Assembly (NCBI GenBank): GCA_036001225.1
Contig: DASYUM010000057.1
Coordinates: 1-5,623, forward strand
Origin: DASYUM01 sp036001225
GTDB taxonomy: Bacteria; Methylomirabilota; Methylomirabilia; Rokubacteriales; DASRDR01
DNA length: 5,623 nt
Direction: 5' to 3'
Shown here: piece by piece, positions 1 to 5,623 of the stretch
How the letters are laid out: the number at the start of each line of letters is the position of its first letter
Numbering within the stretch: the first letter of the stretch is position 1
The notes under the pieces: model-generated
Told to the model about the DNA's origin: nothing
The model's database searches: none
The model's input: the letters and a program-made list of their open reading frames with translations, nothing else
Program-made: the position numbers and the translations under genes

Positions 1-356
1 GCCAGCGTCTGGCCAATGCGGTCGAGGCTGTGGTAGCCCACGACCTTCCCGAACTCGTCGAGCACCTGGTGAGCGTGCAGGAAGCGGAACGTGGGCCCGA
101 GCCGGTTCTGGTCGACAAACTGCACAATGGACACCAGCTCCTCCAGCCGGTTCTCGAGCGGGGTGCCGGTGAGCACGATGGCGTAGGGCGAGGCGATCTT
201 CTTCACGCTGCGGGCGGTGCGCGTGTTCCAGTTCTTGACACGCTGCGCCTCGTCGAGGATCGCGAGGTCCGGCGACCAGGCCGCGATCAGGTCGAGATCC
301 CGGTACACCGTGTCGTGATTGGTGATCTTGTAGAAGCACAGTGCGGGCGCTTTCAC
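1..356 (-). CDS. SNF2-family DEAD/DEAH-type helicase fragment, N-terminally truncated (probable pseudogene), runs off the left edge
   Basis: Read on the minus strand from a possible GTG at 356-354, this frame is open to the window edge (118 codons). It encodes the second half of a SNF2 helicase RecA-like domain 1. Visible motifs are the Walker B/motif II DEAQ at residues 35-38 (positions 254-243), followed by RVKNWNTRTARSVKKI, and motif III LTGTPLENRLEEL at residues 62-74. Next come SIVQFVD and a LGPTFRFLH segment, all typical of bacterial SNF2/RapA-like ATPases that remodel protein-DNA complexes. The Walker A (GxGKT) motif normally lies about 100 residues before DEAQ. Here only 34 residues precede it, and the upstream DNA encodes a complete oxidoreductase, so the ATP-binding start of the protein is missing. 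The GTG overlaps the oxidoreductase stop (GTGA), but no Shine-Dalgarno site precedes it. Without a P-loop it should not hydrolyse ATP. It is either a rearranged remnant or an assembly junction. Family assignment is strong; the translated start is uncertain. Confidence 0.85.
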   Translation of the reverse strand, partial: MKAPALCFYKITNHDTVYRDLDLIAAWSPDLAILDEAQRVKNWNTRTARSVKKIASPYAIVLTGTPLENRLEELVSIVQFVDQNRLGPTFRFLHAHQVLDEFGKVVGYHSLDRIGQTL

Positions 357-1357
357 GGGGCGACGGAGCGGCCGGTGGCAGCCGACTGTTCCACGGCCAG
401 CGCGATGCGGAGCGCCATCAGGCCGTCGGCCGGGGTCACGGCCAGCGGCCTGCGACGCCGGATCACGTCGACGAAGTGGCGCAACTCGAAGTAGAACATC
501 CCGCCGGCGTGGCCGTAGACGATCGGCGCCGCCACGGCGTCCACCTGGACCGCCCGCTGGTCGTCGGCGCGGCGGAGGCCGGTCTCGAGCGAGGCGATGC
601 TGAGAGCGCCGCGCTCGCCCACGATGTCCGCCCGATGGTCCCCGGCGGCCGGGAACCCGCGGGGAAGGACCCAGTTGAGCTCGGCGATCCCCAGCGCTCC
701 GCTCGCGAAGCGCAGGAGGGCGCAGTTGGCATCCTCCACCGGATAGCCGCGGCTCCGGAGCAGGCCCCACTTCGACTCCGCGCTGACCCGCTCGACCTCG
801 CTGGCGAGAAGCCAGCGCATCACGTCGTAGTCGTGGACCCCGAGGAAGAGCGGCAGCGAGCACCGGCCGCCGAGGCGGTCCTGGGCGGCGACGGTGTTCG
901 AGCGTCGCGTGTAGATGGTCTGGATCACGCCCAGCTCGCCGCCGGCCACGGCAGCCCTGGCCGCGTAATGCCGGGGGTCGAAGCGGAGGCAGTGCCCGAC
1001 GAGGAGGACGACGCCGGCCCGCTCGGCGGCGGCGATGATCGCCTCGGCGTCCGCCACCGTGGTGGCGATCGGCTTTTCCACCAGGATGTGCTTGCCGGCG
1101 GCGGCAGCCGCCTCGCACGGCGCCCGGTGGGCGTCGTCGGGAGTACACACACTGACGGCGTCGATGTCGGGGCGACCGAGGAGCCCCCGCCAGTCGGTGC
1201 AGACCGCCGCGTCTGCCAGCGACGCCACGCGCCGGGCGGCGTCTTCCCGTACGTCGCACACCGCGTTGAGCTCGACGTCGGGGAGCGTGGTGTAGATCTG
1301 CGCGTGGCGTTCCCCCATCACGCCCGCCCCGATGACCCCCACTCGCAGCCGCTCCAT
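353..1357 (-). CDS. Gfo/Idh/MocA-family NAD(P)-dependent oxidoreductase
   Basis: A complete 334-residue protein, the usual length for this family of cytoplasmic dehydrogenases acting on sugars, polyols, inositol and related compounds. The N-terminal Rossmann fold begins at once with VGVIGAGVMGERHA (residues 6-19), a GxGxxG dinucleotide-binding loop. DAVSVCTPDDAH (66-77) is the typical strand-turn before the active site. EKP at 94-96 carries the conserved catalytic lysine (Lys95). GHCLRFDP (121-128) starts the linker to the C-terminal alpha/beta substrate domain, where GVHDYDVMRWL (173-183) supplies the conserved His/Asp pair. The C-terminus (DGLMALRIALAVEQSAATGR) is the normal family ending, so this gene is intact. 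ATG at 1357 is chosen because GAGGAGGGG lies just upstream and the Rossmann motif starts at the proper distance. It is divergent from the ABC cassette, which suggests but does not prove a shared pathway. The substrate cannot be read from sequence. Confidence 0.95.
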   Translation of the reverse strand: MERLRVGVIGAGVMGERHAQIYTTLPDVELNAVCDVREDAARRVASLADAAVCTDWRGLLGRPDIDAVSVCTPDDAHRAPCEAAAAAGKHILVEKPIATTVADAEAIIAAAERAGVVLLVGHCLRFDPRHYAARAAVAGGELGVIQTIYTRRSNTVAAQDRLGGRCSLPLFLGVHDYDVMRWLLASEVERVSAESKWGLLRSRGYPVEDANCALLRFASGALGIAELNWVLPRGFPAAGDHRADIVGERGALSIASLETGLRRADDQRAVQVDAVAAPIVYGHAGGMFYFELRHFVDVIRRRRPLAVTPADGLMALRIALAVEQSAATGRSVAP

Positions 1358-1360
1358 GGG

Positions 1361-1369
1361 CCCCTCCTC
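1361..1369 (-). promoter_or_regulatory. Shine-Dalgarno site of the oxidoreductase
   Basis: On the minus strand GAGGAGGGG precedes the ATG at 1357. Its GGAGG core (1367-1363) sits 5 bases from the start codon. This fixes the start, which also agrees with where the Rossmann fold begins. Confidence 0.75.
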
Positions 1370-1436
1370 GTCCAGCCGGCATCACTGTGGGGGACACCCG
1401 CCCGCGGCCGCAACCGGAATCGGCGCCGCCCGACCG

Positions 1437-1465
1437 TTGACGCCCGGGAGTCGCGTTGATATAAG
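1437..1465 (+). promoter_or_regulatory. Sigma70-like promoter of the ABC permease gene
   Basis: TTGACG (1437-1442) and TATAAG (1460-1465) each match the sigma70 consensus at 5 of 6 positions and are separated by exactly 17 bases. In such GC-rich DNA this AT-rich hexamer stands out. The expected transcription start, about 7 bases after the -10 box, is near A1472, only 3 bases before the GTG at 1475. A transcript from here would be leaderless. The hexamer CGTTGA occurs at 1435-1440 and again at 1454-1459, so an activator or repressor could bind over it; that is speculative. Confidence 0.6.
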
Positions 1466-1474
1466 GGGCCCACC

Positions 1475-2371
1475 GTGACGGTCGAGCGCGCGCGGGCTCC
1501 CCTTTCGCGGTCGTCATCGCCGGGCACCGGCGCGCGCCTCCGCCGGCAACCAGGGAGCCTGGTCGGGCTTATTGTCCTGATCACCCTGACCGCCCTCGCG
1601 CTGGCGGCCCCGATCGTCGGGCGGTACGACCCGCTCCTCCAGGAGCGGCAGAGCCGCTTCCAGCCGCCATCGCTCCGCCACTTCTTCGGGACGGACGAGT
1701 TCGGCCGGGACATCTGGAGCCGGGTGGTGCACGGCGGGCGCGTCTCGCTCTTCACCGGGGGTGCCGTCGTCCTGGTCGCCGGCGTCGTCGGCATCCCGCT
1801 CGGCCTCCTCGGCGGATACGCCGGCGGCTGGCTGGACGCCTCGATCATGCGGTTCCTCGACTTCCTCCTGGCGGTGCCGGCCATCCTCCTGGCGATGGCC
1901 ATCATCGCGGTGTTGGGGCCGGGAGCCGTCCACGCCGTGCTGGCGGTGGCGGTGGTGAGCATCCCGGCCTTCGCCCGGCTCACCCGCGCCAGCACGCTGG
2001 CCCTGAAGGAGCGGGAGTTCGTCCTGGCCGCGCGCGCCATCGGCGGCGGGCCCGCCTACCTGATGTTCCGGACGATCCTGCCCAACGCGGCCTCCCCCCT
2101 CCTGGTCCAGGCGACGGTGGCGGCCGCCTACGCCATCCTGCTCGAAGCGGCGCTGAGCTTCCTCGGGCTCAGCACGCGGCCACCCGAGCCCAGCTGGGGC
2201 TCCATGCTCAACACGGGCCGCTCGTTCCTCTACCAGGCGCCCTGGTACGGCCTCTTCCCGGGTGTGATGCTCACCGCGGCCGTCCTGGCCCTGAACGGTC
2301 TCGCCGACGGCCTCCAGCGCGCGCTGGGGGCGAGTCCCCTCGGACGGGCGACGGCGAGCACCGGAACCTGA
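1475..2371 (+). CDS. ABC transporter permease, DppC/OppC type (peptide/nickel/opine importer family)
   Basis: A 298-residue inner-membrane protein forming one half of the channel of a family-5 ABC importer. Residues 1-26 are cytoplasmic and basic. The first membrane segment is about 27-49 (GSLVGLIVLITLTALALAAP), followed by the OppC N-terminal signature FGTDEFGRDIWSRVVHGGR (71-89). Further hydrophobic segments lie near 92-114, 126-148, 150-166, 206-233 and 258-277. The EAA loop that docks with the ATPase is EREFVLAARAIGGGPAYLMFRTILPN, split as 179-191 and 192-204. LSFLGLSTRPPEPSWGSML (227-245) and LADGLQRAL (276-284) are DppC hallmarks. GTG at 1475 is the only good early start. AAGGGG (1463-1468) is 6 bases upstream but overlaps the -10 box, so it helps only on a longer transcript. 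It precedes the DppB-type gene, the reverse of the usual order. The solute is unknown. Confidence 0.95.
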   Translation: MTVERARAPLSRSSSPGTGARLRRQPGSLVGLIVLITLTALALAAPIVGRYDPLLQERQSRFQPPSLRHFFGTDEFGRDIWSRVVHGGRVSLFTGGAVVLVAGVVGIPLGLLGGYAGGWLDASIMRFLDFLLAVPAILLAMAIIAVLGPGAVHAVLAVAVVSIPAFARLTRASTLALKEREFVLAARAIGGGPAYLMFRTILPNAASPLLVQATVAAAYAILLEAALSFLGLSTRPPEPSWGSMLNTGRSFLYQAPWYGLFPGVMLTAAVLALNGLADGLQRALGASPLGRATASTGT

Positions 2372-2438
2372 TGGGCCGTCAACCACCCGCCCTGGCGCAC
2401 CACTGCGGAGCGCCGCCGCTCCCCCCCGGGCTCGACTG

Positions 2439-3383
2439 ATGGCGCAGTACGTCTTCGTCCGCCTCTTGCAGCTCGTTCCCGTCCTTTTCATGGCCTCGGT
2501 CGCCGTGTGGCTCCTGATCTATCTGATCCCGGGCGATCCCGCCCTCGCGCTCCTGGGGCCGGACGTCACGCCCGAGCAGCTCCAGCTGGCCCGGGCGCGC
2601 ATGGGGCTCGACCAGCCGCTGCCCGTGCAGTACGCCCTCTGGCTCGGGCGGGTCACCCGGGGCGACCTGGGCGTCTCCTACCTGAACGGCCTCCCCGTGC
2701 GCACCATGCTGGCCCAGCGGGTCCCGGTCACCCTCCAGCTGACGGCCGCCTCGCTGATCGTCGCGCTTCTGATCGCGGCCCCGCTGGGGATCCTCTCGGC
2801 CGTGCGCCCTCGATCGTGGTGGAGCCGCGTCGCCTCCGGGTACAACGCCCTGGCCATGGCCGTGCCGACGTTCTGGCTCGGCATCCTGCTGGTGCTGCTC
2901 TTCGGCCTCTACCTCCGGTGGCTCCCGACCTCGGGCTACGTTCCCGTCTGGGAGGATCCGGCCCGCGCGCTGCGCTTCCTCGTCCTGCCCGCGATTACCC
3001 TCGGGGCCTATGTCTCGGCGATCCTGGCCCGGTTCACCCGGGCCGCCCTCCTCGAGTCGCTGGCGCAGGATTACGTCCGCACCGCGCGGGCCAAGGGGCT
3101 CCGCGAGCGGGCAGTGGTCGGGTCGCACGCGCTCCAGAACGCGCTGATCCCGGTGGTGACGGTGCTGGGCCTCCAGTTCGGCGCGTTCATGGGCGGCGCG
3201 GTCATCACCGAGGCGATCTTCGACTACCCCGGACTCGGGCGGATGCTGCTCCAGGCCATCCTGACCCGTGATTACACGGTCGTTCAGGGGACGATCCTGT
3301 TCGTCGTCTGCGCCTTCGTCGTCATCAACCTGTTGACGGACCTCGCCTACGCCTTCCTGGATCCGCGGATCCGGTACTCCTGA
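2439..3383 (+). CDS. ABC transporter permease, DppB/OppB type (peptide/nickel/opine importer family)
   Basis: A 314-residue inner-membrane protein, the normal size for DppB-like permeases, expected to pair with the DppC-like subunit. It starts with the typical short basic end and first membrane helix (residues 8-30), followed by PGDP at 31-34. The periplasmic segment has GLDQPLPVQYALWL (56-69) and GDLGVS (75-80). Later landmarks are VPTFWLGILL (142-151), LPTSGY (162-167) and LPAITLG (183-189). The ATPase-docking EAA loop is QDYVRTARAKGL (210-221) with HALQNALIPVVT (230-241). FDYPGLGRMLLQAI (261-274) and the C-terminal DLAYAFLDPRIRY (301-313) are family signatures. The ATG at 2439 gives the standard N-terminus, but no clear Shine-Dalgarno sequence is visible before it. 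The gap to the previous gene is 67 bases without an evident promoter or terminator, so co-transcription is likely. Confidence 0.95.
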   Translation: MAQYVFVRLLQLVPVLFMASVAVWLLIYLIPGDPALALLGPDVTPEQLQLARARMGLDQPLPVQYALWLGRVTRGDLGVSYLNGLPVRTMLAQRVPVTLQLTAASLIVALLIAAPLGILSAVRPRSWWSRVASGYNALAMAVPTFWLGILLVLLFGLYLRWLPTSGYVPVWEDPARALRFLVLPAITLGAYVSAILARFTRAALLESLAQDYVRTARAKGLRERAVVGSHALQNALIPVVTVLGLQFGAFMGGAVITEAIFDYPGLGRMLLQAILTRDYTVVQGTILFVVCAFVVINLLTDLAYAFLDPRIRYS

Positions 3384-3417
3384 CCGACCGGCGGCGGCCG
3401 GGCCGTGGCCCCACCCC

Positions 3418-3446
3418 TTGCGCCGCGCGGGCCGTCCTGGTATACA
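3418..3446 (+). promoter_or_regulatory. Candidate extended -10 promoter of the substrate-binding protein gene
   Basis: TATACA at 3441-3446 is preceded by TGG (3438-3440), the TGn extended -10 element. A weak -35 (TTGCGC, 3418-3423) lies 17 bases upstream. The start of transcription would be near 3453, giving a leader of about 58 bases before the ATG at 3511. It lies in the 127-base gap between permease and binding-protein genes. A separate promoter would fit the usual need for more binding protein than permease. The -35 matches only 3 of 6 positions, so this is tentative. Confidence 0.45.
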
Positions 3447-3497
3447 TGGCCAGCCCGCGTCCCCGGCTCGTCGATCCGCGCCGCCGGCACCCAGAGC

Positions 3498-3504
3498 AAG
3501 GAGG
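3498..3504 (+). promoter_or_regulatory. Shine-Dalgarno site of the substrate-binding protein
   Basis: AAGGAGG lies 6 bases before the ATG at 3511, a near-perfect match to the anti-Shine-Dalgarno sequence. It decides the start: the frame is open upstream to a TTG at 3418, but that extension overlaps the promoter and would bury the Tat signal 31 residues inside the protein. Confidence 0.85.
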
Positions 3505-3510
3505 CACGCC

Positions 3511-5058
3511 ATGCCACCGACTCGCGCCACCACTGACCTCGCCCGTCGCGCCTTCCTCCAGCGCGCGCTCCTCCTCGGCGGCGGCGCGCTGGCCGGCCCC
3601 GGTCTCCTCACCCTCCCGAGACCGGCCGCCGCCAAGAAGCGGGGCGGCACGCTCACCGTCGGCATGCCCAACGACTTCAACACGTTCGACCCGCAGAACC
3701 TCTCGTTCGCGAACTTCACGCTCCAGCAGAATCTCTACGACACGCTCGTCCGATACGACGGCAGCCTGAAGCCGCTCCCCGGGCTGGCCGAGCGCTGGAC
3801 GATCGCCCCCGACGGCCACGCCGTCACCCTCAGCCTCCGGCGGGGCGTCCGCTTCCACAGCGGAAAGGAGCTGGTCGCCGCCGACGTGGTGAAGAACTTC
3901 GAGAAGGCGGCCGACAAGGAGCGCGGCCAGAACATGCTGCCGGCGGTCGCCAACGTCGCCAGCGTCACCGCCCCCGACGCCGGCACCGTGGCCATCACGT
4001 TCAAGAAGGTATCGCCCGAGATCACCGACGTCCTGCAGGCCATGGCGATCATCGAGCCGGCGGCCATGGACTCCCTCAAGAACCGGGGCTCCGGGACGGG
4101 CCCGTTCAAGTTCGTCGAGTGGGTGCCGGGCGACCACACCACGCTCGAGCGGAACGGCGCCTACTGGGGCGCGCCGGCGCCGTACGTGGACCGCGTCGTC
4201 TTCAAGGTCTTCAGCGACTCCGACGCCATGGTGGCGGCCCTGCAGTCGGGGATCTGCGACCTGGTCGTGTCCCTGCCCCCCAAGGACGTGGCGCGGCTCG
4301 GCCGCGAGTTCAACCTGGTCCGGGGCTACCCCGGAGCCCTGACCTACGAGATCCGGGTCAACGGCACCAAGCCGCCGTTCGACAAGAAGGAGGCGCGCCA
4401 GGCCCTCCTCTATGCGATCGACCGCGCGGGCGTCGTGGAGAACGTGCTCTTCGGCGTGAGCCAGCCGACGGTCCTGCCCTTCAGCCCGAAGTCGGCGGCC
4501 TATGACGCCACGCTTCAGAAGTATCCGTTCGACCTCAAGAAGGCCAAGGAGCTCTTCGACCGGGCCGGGGTGGCGGGCGGCAAGGCCCAGTGCCTGGCCC
4601 TGCCCCAGTTCCCCGAGCTGCCGGCCATCGGCCAGATCCTGAAGGCCGACCTGGCCAAGATCGGGTTCGATCTGGAGCTGGTCGTCCTGGACTCGACTCA
4701 GTACTACAAGCGCGTCCTCGGCGGCGACTTCCAGCTCGCCACCTCGTTCTCGGGTAACACGCAGAAGTATCCCACTCGGGTCGCGCTGAACAGCATCTAC
4801 CGGACGGCCAACAACCCGGTCTGGGGGAACAACGTCCCCAAAGCCTACGTGGACGCCATCAACGAGGCCAACGGGACCATCGACCCGACCCGACAGCGGG
4901 CGGCCTTCGCGAAGCTGAACGCGGCGCTCCTCGACGAGGCCTGGGTCGTCTCGATCGCGTATCGGCAGAGCGTGTTCGGGCTGGCCAAGCACGTCGACGG
5001 GTTCGCCTTCACCGTCGACGACATGGCGGTGCTGGAGAGCGTGAGCCTGGAGAAGTAG
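3511..5058 (+). CDS. ABC transporter substrate-binding protein, family 5 (SBP_bac_5), Tat-exported
   Basis: A 515-residue periplasmic solute receptor for the adjacent permeases. The N-terminus is a twin-arginine signal: ARRAFLQRA (11-19), a small-residue hydrophobic stretch (20-35) and a likely cleavage after PAAA (38-41), just before KKRGG. There is no lipobox cysteine, so it should be soluble. The mature protein opens with GGTLTVGMPNDFNTFDP (45-61), the standard family-5 start. LYDTLVRYDGSLKPLPGLAERW (75-86 and 87-96) and LSLRRGVRFHSGKELVAADVV (107-116 and 117-127) are the strongest signatures. GTGPFKFVEW (195-204), ARQALLYAIDR (295-305) and FDLKKAKELFDRAG (340-353) mark the later lobes. 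Length is normal. Family 5 proteins bind peptides, nickel, opines, glutathione or oligosaccharides; I cannot tell which here. It follows the permeases, whereas in many such operons it comes first. Confidence 0.95.
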   Translation: MPPTRATTDLARRAFLQRALLLGGGALAGPGLLTLPRPAAAKKRGGTLTVGMPNDFNTFDPQNLSFANFTLQQNLYDTLVRYDGSLKPLPGLAERWTIAPDGHAVTLSLRRGVRFHSGKELVAADVVKNFEKAADKERGQNMLPAVANVASVTAPDAGTVAITFKKVSPEITDVLQAMAIIEPAAMDSLKNRGSGTGPFKFVEWVPGDHTTLERNGAYWGAPAPYVDRVVFKVFSDSDAMVAALQSGICDLVVSLPPKDVARLGREFNLVRGYPGALTYEIRVNGTKPPFDKKEARQALLYAIDRAGVVENVLFGVSQPTVLPFSPKSAAYDATLQKYPFDLKKAKELFDRAGVAGGKAQCLALPQFPELPAIGQILKADLAKIGFDLELVVLDSTQYYKRVLGGDFQLATSFSGNTQKYPTRVALNSIYRTANNPVWGNNVPKAYVDAINEANGTIDPTRQRAAFAKLNAALLDEAWVVSIAYRQSVFGLAKHVDGFAFTVDDMAVLESVSLEK

Positions 5059-5066
5059 AGCCGGCC

Positions 5067-5623
5067 GTGCGGCGGCGGTGCCTCTGGGTCGGCAGCGACC
5101 CGCTCTACGTCGATTACCACGACCGCGAGTGGGGCGTGCCGGTCCACGACGACCGGATCCTGTTCGAGTTCCTGATCCTGGAGGGCGCCCAGGCCGGCCT
5201 CTCCTGGCTGACCATCCTCCGCAAGCGCGAGCAGTACCGCCGGGCCTTCGCCGGCTTCGATCCCGAGCGGGTGGCGGCCTTCGGCGCCCGCGACGTGCGA
5301 CGGCTGCTCGGAGACACGGGGATCGTCCGCAACCGGCTGAAGATCGAGAGCGCCATCCGGAACGCCCGGGCGTTCCTCGAGGTTCAGCGTGAGTTCGGCA
5401 GCTTCGACCGCTTCCAGTGGCAGTTCGTGGGCGGCCGGCCGAAGCGGAACCGCTGGACCAGCGTCAAGCAGGTCCCGGCCCGGACCGCGGAGTCCGACGC
5501 GATGAGTCGCGAGCTCAAGCGGCGCGGCTTCACGTTCGTCGGCTCCACCATCTGCTACGCCCACATGCAGGCGGTCGGCATGGTCAACGACCACACCCGT
5601 GACTGCTTCCGCTTCGGCCGGGT
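5067..5623 (+). CDS. tag: DNA-3-methyladenine glycosylase I (3' end cut by window)
   Basis: A base-excision-repair enzyme that removes 3-methyladenine from alkylated DNA. From GTG at 5067 the frame gives 185 full codons and is still open at the window end; family members are about 185-195 residues, so only the tail is missing. It aligns from memory with E. coli Tag throughout. The zinc-site residues are present: Cys5, His18 (in YVDYHDREWG), His176 and Cys180 (in VNDHTRDC). LEGAQAGLSW (38-47) carries the conserved Glu39 and Trp47 of the base pocket. FDPERVAAF (64-72), GIVRNRLKIESAIRNAR (85-101) and KRRGFTFVGSTICYAHMQA (151-169) are further signatures. The start is chosen because Cys5 must be included and no other start lies between the preceding stop and that codon. 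It begins 8 bases after the binding-protein stop; GGAG at 5049-5052 is rather distant as a ribosome site. Read-through transcription or coupling is likely. Confidence 0.93.
   Translation, partial: MRRRCLWVGSDPLYVDYHDREWGVPVHDDRILFEFLILEGAQAGLSWLTILRKREQYRRAFAGFDPERVAAFGARDVRRLLGDTGIVRNRLKIESAIRNARAFLEVQREFGSFDRFQWQFVGGRPKRNRWTSVKQVPARTAESDAMSRELKRRGFTFVGSTICYAHMQAVGMVNDHTRDCFRFGR

Noticed and set aside
30..494. A 154-codon plus-strand open frame at the left edge
   Set aside because: The minus strand here encodes clear SNF2 motifs, and this frame crosses from the helicase fragment into the oxidoreductase without any motif of its own.
341..1459. A 372-codon plus-strand open frame opposite the oxidoreductase
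   Set aside because: It is low-complexity, shows no family motif and mirrors the real minus-strand gene; it also runs through the promoter region.
2394..2414. Inverted repeat GGCGC / GCGCC between the two permease genes
   Set aside because: Only a 5-bp stem with an 11-base loop and no following U-run; such repeats are frequent by chance at this GC content, so I do not call a terminator.
3400..3411. Short palindrome GGGCC-GT-GGCCC after the DppB-like gene
   Set aside because: The loop is too small for the full stem, there is no U-tract, and it is within chance expectation for GC-rich DNA.
3418..3510. An N-terminal extension of the binding protein from TTG 3418
   Set aside because: The start at 3511 has AAGGAGG at ideal spacing and puts the Tat motif at residues 11-17; the extension is an arginine/proline-rich read of the intergenic region.
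2379..3719. A 446-codon minus-strand open frame across the DppB-like permease
   Set aside because: Antisense shadow: rich in R, E, Q, D and G, without hydrophobic core pattern or motif, and covering two real plus-strand genes and their gap.
3325..4992. A 555-codon open frame antisense to the binding-protein gene
   Set aside because: Its composition (rich in R, G, E, V, D, L with no recognisable domain) is the usual antisense shadow of GC-rich coding DNA, and the plus-strand frame is an unmistakable family-5 binding protein.

Overview
This is a very GC-rich bacterial window (about 70% by eye) with dense coding and strong third-position G/C bias. It holds parts or all of six genes. The base composition and the Tat-exported ABC substrate-binding protein would fit a soil or subsurface lineage such as Rokubacteria/Methylomirabilota, or a high-GC proteobacterium. 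That is only an impression; there is no rRNA or marker gene here to place the organism.

Layout. On the minus strand, positions 1-356 encode the middle of a SNF2-family helicase (DEAQ box and TGTPLENR motif). It has no room for its ATP-binding N-terminus, because a complete Gfo/Idh/MocA-type oxidoreductase (353-1357, minus) occupies the space where it should be. A 117-bp divergent intergenic region (1358-1474) follows, with a good sigma70-type promoter pointing right. The plus strand then carries a peptide/nickel/opine-type ABC importer cassette: a DppC/OppC-like permease (1475-2371), a DppB/OppB-like permease (2439-3383) and a Tat-exported family-5 substrate-binding protein (3511-5058). The binding-protein gene appears to have its own extended -10 promoter and a strong Shine-Dalgarno site. 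Eight bases after it starts a nearly complete 3-methyladenine DNA glycosylase I gene (tag-like), cut off by the window end.

How the genes may work together. The two permeases should form the membrane channel, and the binding protein should deliver a solute to it in the periplasm. No ATPase subunit is in the window, so it must be encoded elsewhere. The divergent oxidoreductase could act on the imported solute (sugar, polyol or opine-like), but nothing in the sequence proves this. The glycosylase is probably only a positional neighbour.

Overall this is mostly ordinary accessory or metabolic gene content. The most notable points are the broken helicase junction, the inverted and ATPase-less order of the ABC cassette, and a promoter whose -10 box lies so close to a GTG start that the message would be leaderless. 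I see no tRNA, rRNA, CRISPR array, insertion sequence or convincing terminator, and no evidence of a wholly new system.
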